From Pseudonocardia humida (GTDB taxonomy: Bacteria > Actinomycetota > Actinomycetes > Mycobacteriales > Pseudonocardiaceae), in NCBI RefSeq assembly GCF_023898865.1, contig NZ_JAGSOV010000064.1:46288-110287 (forward strand): a stretch of DNA of 64,000 nucleotides. The letters run 5' to 3'. The first letter of the stretch is position 1, and each line of letters begins with the position of its first letter. The notes beneath the pieces are model-generated. The model was not told the DNA's origin. It made no database searches and worked only from the letters and a program-made list of their open reading frames with translations. The position numbers were made by a program, and so were the translations under genes. Shown here piece after piece: positions 58,282 through 64,000 of the stretch.

Positions 58282-59885
58282 CGCAGTCCTCCCACCGGGT
58301 CGCCGAGACCCACTTCGGTCATGGTCGCCGCCACCGACGGCTCGATCACGTCGAGCACCGGGCCGGGGAAGAAGCCGAGCACCAGGATCAGCACGATGAG
58401 CGGGGTCAGCACCGCGATCTCCCGCCCGTTCAGGTCGGGGAAGCCCGCGCCGCCCTTCTTGGCCGACACGGCCGGGTCGAGCATGGTGCCCGGCCCGCCC
58501 GCGCGCTCCAGGGCGCCGAGCACGGCCGCGCCGCGCAGCGGGCCCTGCATGGTGCGCTGGTACATCCACAGCACGTACAGCGCGGCGAAGATGATGCCGA
58601 CGGTGGCCAGGATCGTGTACACCGGCTGGCGCGGGAACGAGCCCACCAGCACCAGGAACTCGCTGACGAACGAGTTGGTGCCGGGCAGGGCCAGCGAGCT
58701 GAGCCCGGCCACCAGGAACGCCCCGGCCAGCAGCGGCGCCACCTTGTGCACGCCACCGTAGTCGTCGACCAGGCGCGAGCCACCGCGCGCGATCAGCAGG
58801 CCGACCACCATGAACAGCATGCCGGTCGAGATGCCGTGGTTGACCATGTAGAGCGCCGCGCCGGCGAGGGCCTGGCTGGAGAACGAGAAGATGCCCAGCG
58901 CGATGAACCCGAAGTGGGCGATCGAGGTGTAGGCGACGAACCGCTTCATGTCGGTCTGCCCGACGGCCAGCAGGGCGCCGTAGAGCACGCCGATCACGGC
59001 CAGCGTCAGCACCAGCGGGGCCAGCGTCTGCGAGGCGGCCGGGAACAGCGGCAGGCAGTAGCGCAGGAAGCCGAACGTGCCGACCTTGTCCAGCACGCCG
59101 ACCAGCAGCACGCCCGCCCCGACCGGCGCCTCGGCACCGGCGTCGGGCAGCCACGTGTGCAGCGGCACCAGCGGCGCCTTGATCGCGAAGGCCGCGAAGA
59201 AGCCGAGGAACAGCCAGATCTGGGTGGACTCGGGCACCGAGGCGGCCATGCGCTGCAGGTCGACCCAGGTGAACGTGCCCTGGCCCAGCCGCTCGCCGCT
59301 GACCACGAACAGCCCGATCACCGAGGCCAGCATGATCAGGCCGCCGAGCAGCGAGAACAGGAAGAACTTGACCGCCGCGTACTGCCTGCGCGGGCCGCCG
59401 AAGCGCCCGATCAGGAAGTACATCGGGATCAGCATGGCCTCGAAGAACACGTAGAACAGGAACACGTCGGTGGCCGCGAAGACCCCGACCAGCGTGCCCT
59501 GGGTAGCCAGCAGCAGCGAGAAGAACCCGGCCGCGGTGCGGCCCTCCGGCAGCTTCTCGGCCCACGAGAAGCCCATCACGATCGGCACCAGCACCGCGAT
59601 CAGCGCCAGCATCACCAGCGCGATGCCGTCGACGCCGAAGGCGAACCGGGTGCCGAAGGCGGGGATCCAGTCGACGCCGAACTCCAGCTGGAACCGGGCG
59701 CCGCCCGCGGCGTCGGCCACCGAGTAGCTGAACCAGGTCAGCGCGGTGAGCACCAGCGAAACCGCGGCGAAGCCCATGGCGACCTGCTTGGCCAGCGCGT
59801 CGTTGGCCCGCAGCGGGGCGACCGCCACCGCGCCGACGAACGGCACCAGCAGCAGGAGGAGCAGCAGCACGTTGCCTCCGTTCAT
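58278..59885 (-). CDS. nuoM: NADH-quinone oxidoreductase subunit M
   Basis: A 535-residue antiporter-like subunit. Conserved helices: FFSLLLATQGTLVGVFAATDVFLFYVFFEAMLIPMYFLIGRFGG and FLGFFAAFAIKAPLVPLHTWLPDAGAEAPVGAGVLLVGVLDKVGTFGFLRYCLPLF carry the family Glu and Lys residues for proton transfer (E in FFEAMLIP, K in AIKAPL). ATG 59885 overlaps the nuoL stop (ATGA). C-terminal end has a short extension before the stop at 58278. Confidence 0.96.
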   Translation of the reverse strand: MNGGNVLLLLLLLVPFVGAVAVAPLRANDALAKQVAMGFAAVSLVLTALTWFSYSVADAAGGARFQLEFGVDWIPAFGTRFAFGVDGIALVMLALIAVLVPIVMGFSWAEKLPEGRTAAGFFSLLLATQGTLVGVFAATDVFLFYVFFEAMLIPMYFLIGRFGGPRRQYAAVKFFLFSLLGGLIMLASVIGLFVVSGERLGQGTFTWVDLQRMAASVPESTQIWLFLGFFAAFAIKAPLVPLHTWLPDAGAEAPVGAGVLLVGVLDKVGTFGFLRYCLPLFPAASQTLAPLVLTLAVIGVLYGALLAVGQTDMKRFVAYTSIAHFGFIALGIFSFSSQALAGAALYMVNHGISTGMLFMVVGLLIARGGSRLVDDYGGVHKVAPLLAGAFLVAGLSSLALPGTNSFVSEFLVLVGSFPRQPVYTILATVGIIFAALYVLWMYQRTMQGPLRGAAVLGALERAGGPGTMLDPAVSAKKGGAGFPDLNGREIAVLTPLIVLILVLGFFPGPVLDVIEPSVAATMTEVGLGDPVGGLR

Positions 59886-61882
59886 GCGAACCGCACCGCC
59901 AGCATCGCCGCGATCACCAGGACGGAGCCGCCCAGGATCGACAGCGCGTAGGAGCGGACGAACCCGGTCTGCAGCCTGCGCAGCCGTCCGGAGCTTCCGC
60001 CCAGCAGGGCGGCCGTCCCGTTGACCACGCCGTCGACGCCGCGGTTGTCCACGTAGACCAGGGCCCGGGAGAGCCAGGTGCCCGGCCGGGCGATGAAGGT
60101 CTCGTTGATGGCGTTGGCGTAGAGGTCGCGGCGGGCCGCGCGGACCGGGAAGGAGACCGGCTCCGGGCGCTCGACCGGCGTGGGGCGCCTGCCGACGACC
60201 AGGTAGGCGATCAGCACGCCCAGCGCGGAGATCCCCACGACCAACCACGGGACGACCGCGTGCGGGAGCACGCCGTGGTCGGACTCCTGCAGCTCGCCCA
60301 GCGAGGGGGCCAGCCACTCGGTGAGCCCGATGCCGGACAGGACCGCGCCCGCCCCGACCGAGCCGAGCGCCAGTACGACCATCGGCGCGGTCATGGTGAC
60401 CGGCGACTCGTGCGGGTGGTAGTCGTGCCCGTCGTCGGACTTCAGGTTCTCCCAGCGCTTCTCGCCGAAGAACGTCATCAGCACCAGGCGGGTCATGTAG
60501 AAGGCGGTGAGCCCGGCGGCCAGCGTGGCCGCGCCCCCGTACACCCAGCCCTGCCAGCCCTCCTGGCCGAACGCCGCCTCGATGATGGCGTCCTTGGAGA
60601 AGTAGCCCGACAGCAACGGGAAGCCGATCAGCGCCAGGTAGCCGAGGCCGAACGTGACGAACGTGATCGGCATGTGCCTGGCCAGCCCGCCGTAGCGGCG
60701 CATGTCGACGTCGTCGTTCATGGCGTGCATGACCGAGCCGGCGCCCAGGAACAGGCCCGCCTTGAAGAAGCCGTGCGTGAGCAGGTGGAAGATGCCCAGC
60801 GCGTAGCCGGCCGGGCCGAGCCCGACGGCCAGGAACATGTAGCCGATCTGGCTGACCGTGGAGTAGGCCAGCACCTTCTTGATGTCGTCGTAGGCGCAGC
60901 CGATGATCGCCCCGATGAGCAGGGTGACCACGCCGACCAGGGTGACGACCAGGCGACCGGTCTCGGTCAGGTTGTAGATCGGGCCGCACCGGGCGATCAG
61001 GTAGACCCCGGCGGTGACCATCGTCGCCGCGTGGATCAGGGCCGAGACCGGGGTCGGGCCCTCCATCGCGTCGGGGAGCCAGGCCTGCAGCGGGAACTGG
61101 CCCGACTTGCCGCACGCCCCGAGCAGCAGCATGACCGTGATGGCCACCAGCGTGGGCGCGCCCACCTCGCCGATCCGCTCGAAGACCTCGCTGTACTGCA
61201 CGGTGCCCAGCTCGAGCCAGAGCAGGAAGATCGCGATGGCCAGGCCGACGTCGCCGACCCGGTTCATCAGGAAGGCCTTCTTGGCCGCGGTCGCCGCGGA
61301 GGGGCGGTCCTGGTAGAAGCCGATCAGCAGGTAGGACGCCAGGCCGACGCCCTCCCAGCCGAGGTAGAGCATCACGAAGTTGTTGCCGAGGACCAGCACC
61401 AGCATCGCCGCGACGAACAGGTTGAGCTGGGCGAAGAACCGCCGCCGGGACGAGTCGCCGCCGGGCTCGGCGTGGTCGTCGTCGCCACCGTCGTGGGGCG
61501 CCATGTAGCCGACCGAGTAGATGTGGATCAGCGATCCGACACCGGTGATCAGCAGCACGAACGTCAGCGAGAGCGGGTCGAGCCGGACGCCGAAGTCGAC
61601 GGTGAACGAGCCGACCGACATCCAGTCGAACAGGTGCAGCTCGCGCGTGCGCTGCCCGGGGTCGAGGCCCAGGGTCTCGAAGAAGATCGCCAGCCCGACG
61701 GCGAACGACGCCAGCACCGTGGCGACGCCGAGCCAGTGCCCCCACGCGTTCGCCCGGCGGCCGGCCACGAACAGCACCAGCGCGCCCAGCGCGGGCAGCA
61801 CGAACAGCAGCCAGGCCAGCGACGCGGCGCCGGAAGCGCCGCCGATCTCGGGCAGCTCGACCGGCGGGACCGCGGTCAGCAC
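59882..61882 (-). CDS. nuoL: NADH-quinone oxidoreductase subunit L
   Basis: A 666-residue, ~16-helix antiporter-like subunit, the distal end of the membrane arm. Diagnostic: LGNNFVMLYLGWEGVGLASYLLIGFYQDRPSAATAAKKAFLMNRVGDVGLAIAIFLLW and GKSGQFPLQAWLPDAMEGPTPVSALIHAATMVTAGVYLIARCGP. The long amphipathic helix HL and final helix follow at the C-terminus (~580-640). GTG 61882 is the only reasonable start. 84 bp lie between nuoK and nuoL, the largest gap in the operon. Confidence 0.96.
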   Translation of the reverse strand: MLTAVPPVELPEIGGASGAASLAWLLFVLPALGALVLFVAGRRANAWGHWLGVATVLASFAVGLAIFFETLGLDPGQRTRELHLFDWMSVGSFTVDFGVRLDPLSLTFVLLITGVGSLIHIYSVGYMAPHDGGDDDHAEPGGDSSRRRFFAQLNLFVAAMLVLVLGNNFVMLYLGWEGVGLASYLLIGFYQDRPSAATAAKKAFLMNRVGDVGLAIAIFLLWLELGTVQYSEVFERIGEVGAPTLVAITVMLLLGACGKSGQFPLQAWLPDAMEGPTPVSALIHAATMVTAGVYLIARCGPIYNLTETGRLVVTLVGVVTLLIGAIIGCAYDDIKKVLAYSTVSQIGYMFLAVGLGPAGYALGIFHLLTHGFFKAGLFLGAGSVMHAMNDDVDMRRYGGLARHMPITFVTFGLGYLALIGFPLLSGYFSKDAIIEAAFGQEGWQGWVYGGAATLAAGLTAFYMTRLVLMTFFGEKRWENLKSDDGHDYHPHESPVTMTAPMVVLALGSVGAGAVLSGIGLTEWLAPSLGELQESDHGVLPHAVVPWLVVGISALGVLIAYLVVGRRPTPVERPEPVSFPVRAARRDLYANAINETFIARPGTWLSRALVYVDNRGVDGVVNGTAALLGGSSGRLRRLQTGFVRSYALSILGGSVLVIAAMLAVRFA

Positions 61883-61965
61883 GGGCTCTGGCCGGCGGTC
61901 CGGCGGACCGCGCGGGGGGTGGGGACGGGGTGCACCGGGGAGCTCCTCAGAAGTTCAGTACGGCT

Positions 61966-62265
61966 TCAGTACTTCAGCAGGTTGGCGTCGTCGACCGACG
62001 CCGTCCGGCGGGTGCGGAAGATCGACATGATGATGGCCAGGCCGACCACGACCTCGGCCGCCGCCACGACCATCACGAAGAACGCCATGACCTGACCGTC
62101 GAGCCGGCCGTTGATCCGGGCGAAGGTCACCAGGGTCAGGTTGACCGCGTTGAGCATCAGCTCGATGCACATGAACACCACGATCGCGTTGCGGCGCACG
62201 AGCACGCCGACCGCGCCGATGGCGAACAGCAGCGCCGAGAGCAGCAGGTAGTACGTGGGGGTCAC
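61966..62265 (-). CDS. nuoK: NADH-quinone oxidoreductase subunit K
   Basis: A 99-residue, three-helix protein (MTPTYYLLLSALLFAIGAVGVLVRRNAIVVFMCIELMLNAVNLTLV) with the two conserved membrane Glu residues of NuoK (in FMCIELM and in VVAAAEVVVGLAI). GTG 62265 overlaps the nuoJ TGA by 4 bp. Part of the proton pathway between NuoJ and NuoL. Confidence 0.96.
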   Translation of the reverse strand: MTPTYYLLLSALLFAIGAVGVLVRRNAIVVFMCIELMLNAVNLTLVTFARINGRLDGQVMAFFVMVVAAAEVVVGLAIIMSIFRTRRTASVDDANLLKY

Positions 62266-63224
62266 GGCTGGTTCTCCTCGGTGCCGCTGTTGCGGCCGTC
62301 GCCGCGACCGCCGACGCTCGCGTCGCCGCGGCCGGTGGTGCCGGCCAGCGCGCCCGCGACGCCGTCGACGTCGTCGCCGGGGGCGTCGACGACGGCCTGC
62401 TGGCCGCGGCCGGTGGACGGGGTGCCGGTGAGGGCGTGGGCGTCCAGCGCCCGGGGCTCCGACTCCTGGACCGGGGTGGCGTCGATGATCGCCGAGATGG
62501 ACTCCGGCGCGATCGAGCCGTCGGGCAGCAGCGCGGGCACCGCCACCGAGTTGCCGGTGGCGAAGACGCCGGGGCCGGGCAGCGGGGAGATGCGGTCGTG
62601 CTCGCCGCGCAGGCGGGCCTCGACCGTCTCGCGCTGGCCGCGCTTGGCGTGCGCCCGGGTCTGGGCGAAGGCCAGCACCATGGCGCCGAGCGCGGCGGTG
62701 ATCAGCAGCGCCGAGGTGAGCTCGAAGGCGAACAGGTACTCGGTGAAGATCAGCGCGCCGAGGCCGGTGACGTTGGCGTTCGAGCCGGCGTCGCCCGCGG
62801 CCAGGCCGACCGACTGCACGGCGGTGAGCGAGGGGCCGATCGTGGCCACCAGCAGCACCGCGAGGCCGAGACCGAGCAGGAGCGCGGCCAGCCGCTGGCC
62901 GCGCAGCACCTCGACGACCGAGTCGGAGCTGTCCCGGCCGACCAGCATCAGCACGAACAGGAACAGCATCATGATCGCGCCGGTGTAGACGATGATCTGC
63001 ACGAAGCCCAGGAACGGGGCCTGCTGGACGATGTAGAACACCGCCAGCGAGAGCATCGTGCCGGCCAGGGCCAGCGCCGAGTGCACCGCGTTGCGGGCGA
63101 GCACCGTGCCCAGCGCGCCGAGCAGGGCCAGCGGGCCGAGGATCCAGAAGGTGATCGCCTCGCCGGTGGTGACCGTGTCGACCGGAGCGGGCGGAGCCTG
63201 GGCGAGGACGTCGAGCACGTTCAC
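62262..63224 (-). CDS. nuoJ: NADH-quinone oxidoreductase subunit J with long C-terminal tail
   Basis: A 320-residue NuoJ; the first ~185 residues give the five-helix core (AITFWILGPLALLGALGTVLARNAVHSALALAGTMLSLAVFYIVQQAPFLGFVQIIVYTGAIMMLFLFVLMLVG). A ~110-residue tail rich in Gly, Ala, Asp and Pro follows, cytoplasmic by charge and without homology to E. coli NuoJ (about 184 aa). Long NuoJ tails are frequent in actinobacteria. GTG 63224 overlaps the nuoI stop (GTGA). Confidence 0.94.
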   Translation of the reverse strand: MNVLDVLAQAPPAPVDTVTTGEAITFWILGPLALLGALGTVLARNAVHSALALAGTMLSLAVFYIVQQAPFLGFVQIIVYTGAIMMLFLFVLMLVGRDSSDSVVEVLRGQRLAALLLGLGLAVLLVATIGPSLTAVQSVGLAAGDAGSNANVTGLGALIFTEYLFAFELTSALLITAALGAMVLAFAQTRAHAKRGQRETVEARLRGEHDRISPLPGPGVFATGNSVAVPALLPDGSIAPESISAIIDATPVQESEPRALDAHALTGTPSTGRGQQAVVDAPGDDVDGVAGALAGTTGRGDASVGGRGDGRNSGTEENQP

Positions 63225-63763
63225 CTGACCTGCTCCCCCACCGGGTCGCCCTCGGCGCCGGCGCGCGCCAGCGTCGGGCCCTGGACGTAGTAGTCCTGCT
63301 CGGTCTCGCCGAGGCGCATCGGGTGCGGCGGCTGCTCCATGCCCTGCAGCAGCGGCGCGAGCAGCTGCTCCTTGGTGTAGATCAGGTCCTGCCGGTTGTC
63401 GTCGGCCAGCTCGTAGAAGTTGGTCATCGTCAGCGAGCGGGTCGGGCAGGCCTCGATGCACAGGCCGCAGCCGATGCAGCGCAGGTAGTTGATCTGGTAG
63501 ATCGCGCCGTAGCGCTCACCGGGCGAGTAGCGCGCCTCCTCGGTGTTGTCGCCGCCCTCGACGTAGATCGCGTCGGCGGGGCAGGCCCAGGCGCACAGCT
63601 CGCAGCCGACGCACTTCTCCAGGCCGTCCGGGTGGCGGTTGAGCTGGTGGCGCCCGTGGTAGCGGGGCGCGGCCGGCGGGAAGTTCTCCGGGTACTCCTC
63701 GGTGACGACCTTCTTGAACATCGTTCCGAAGGTGACGCCGAAGCCCTTGAAGAACTCAAACAT
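63221..63763 (-). CDS. nuoI: NADH-quinone oxidoreductase subunit I
   Basis: A 180-residue iron-sulphur subunit with two classical [4Fe-4S] motifs: CVGCELCAWACPADAIYV and CIGCGLCIEACPTRSLTM, the N6a and N6b clusters that pass electrons to N2. The HQLNRHPDGLEKCVGCELC start is conserved. ATG 63763, overlapping nuoH by 8 bp. The C-terminal ~45 residues form an actinobacterial-type extension. Confidence 0.97.
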   Translation of the reverse strand: MFEFFKGFGVTFGTMFKKVVTEEYPENFPPAAPRYHGRHQLNRHPDGLEKCVGCELCAWACPADAIYVEGGDNTEEARYSPGERYGAIYQINYLRCIGCGLCIEACPTRSLTMTNFYELADDNRQDLIYTKEQLLAPLLQGMEQPPHPMRLGETEQDYYVQGPTLARAGAEGDPVGEQVR

Positions 63764-64000
63764 CGTCGTTCTCCTTCGCGGGTGCGCCGCTGGCGAGTGC
63801 GGGCTCGCGCGTGCGGTCGGTGCCGACCGAGCGGTCGCGGCGCTTGCGCTTCGCGGGCTTGGTCGGGACCTTGAGGTCGAGCGGGGGCACCGGGAAATCA
63901 GAGGCCAGCTCGATCGTCTGCTCCCTGGCCCGGCGCTCCGGCACCAGGAACGCGATCACCAACACCGCCACCAGCACGATCCCCACCGTCACCAGCAGCG
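63756..64000 (-). CDS. nuoH: NADH-quinone oxidoreductase subunit H, C-terminal end only
   Basis: The last ~81 residues of NuoH; the gene continues beyond the right edge of the window. Visible is the end of the last membrane helix (VTVGIVLVAVLVIAFLVPERRA) and a basic, cytoplasmic tail (KVPTKPAKRKRRDRSVG...) typical of actinobacterial NuoH. The quinone-site part lies outside. Stop at 63756 overlaps nuoI. Confidence 0.9.
   Translation of the reverse strand, partial: LLVTVGIVLVAVLVIAFLVPERRAREQTIELASDFPVPPLDLKVPTKPAKRKRRDRSVGTDRTREPALASGAPAKENDDV

Noticed and set aside
1..64000. tRNA, rRNA or riboswitch
   Set aside because: No cloverleaf-like or conserved RNA motif was recognised in the intergenic gaps by eye; a covariance-model search would be the decisive test.

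Overview
The window is about 64 kb of very GC-rich DNA (third codon positions almost all G or C, many GTG starts, short ATGA/GTGA overlaps). Gene content points to an aerobic, menaquinone-respiring actinobacterium: F420-type LLM oxidoreductase, SARP regulator, ECF42 sigma factor with DGPF partner, ferredoxin-dependent KorAB, and nuo genes beside a polyprenyl synthetase. I infer a Pseudonocardiaceae-like organism (Pseudonocardia is my best guess); this rests on general similarity only, since no rRNA or phylogenetic marker was tested.

Layout. 1-2.8 kb: hydrolase end, AraC regulator, DGPF protein and ECF42 sigma factor. 2.9-6.4 kb: Rieske oxygenase and a frameshifted sarcosine oxidase opposite a LysR regulator (methylated-amine catabolism). 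6.6-12.8 kb: two-component system, cytoplasmic substrate-binding-like protein, ABC-2 exporter. 12.9-19.8 kb: frameshifted SARP-NB-ARC regulator, XRE regulator, and an SMP-30/LLM/TetR group with a palindromic operator. 19.9-23.4 kb: a large secreted-type polymorphic toxin with a C-terminal YwqJ-like deaminase and an adjacent MORN-repeat (YwqK-like) probable immunity protein. 23.6-28.2 kb: MFS exporter and regulator, GNAT, NhaA. 28.2-33.4 kb: 28-residue repeat protein, first ArsR/SRPBCC operon, VOC protein, deaminase/ABM-membrane/cupin group. 33.5-39.9 kb: TetR remnant, NhaC-type antiporter, PaoABC-like molybdenum aldehyde oxidoreductase and its TetR regulator with twin operators. 40-44 kb: CPBP protease, second two-component system, MDR reductase. 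44.2-45.2 kb: non-coding island dense in inverted and tandem repeats. 45.2-50 kb: hydrolase, AraC, second ArsR/SRPBCC operon, HtpX, enoyl-CoA hydratase. 50.2-53.2 kb: korA, a 26-codon ORF, korB. 53.3-55.7 kb: broken TIR gene, M43 metalloprotease, duplicated membrane protein. 55.7-64 kb: polyprenyl diphosphate synthase and nuoN-M-L-K-J-I-H on the minus strand.

The central-metabolism core (kor, polyprenyl synthase, nuo) is intact and tightly packed: KorAB yields reduced ferredoxin, the prenyl synthase probably supplies the menaquinone tail, and NuoH-N form the membrane arm of complex I. The rest is a mosaic of small catabolic, export and regulatory modules.

Most noteworthy: (i) the toxin/immunity pair with its repeat-rich linker; (ii) two paralogous ArsR/SRPBCC operons sharing the box TTGACA-N7-TTGTCGG at exactly the same distance (35 nt) from the start codon, which suggests leaderless transcripts; (iii) the repeat island at 44.2-45.2 kb; (iv) a coupled micro-ORF inside korAB; (v) three genes broken by apparent single-base frameshifts, either decay or sequence error. 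I found no rRNA, tRNA, CRISPR, IS element or prophage.
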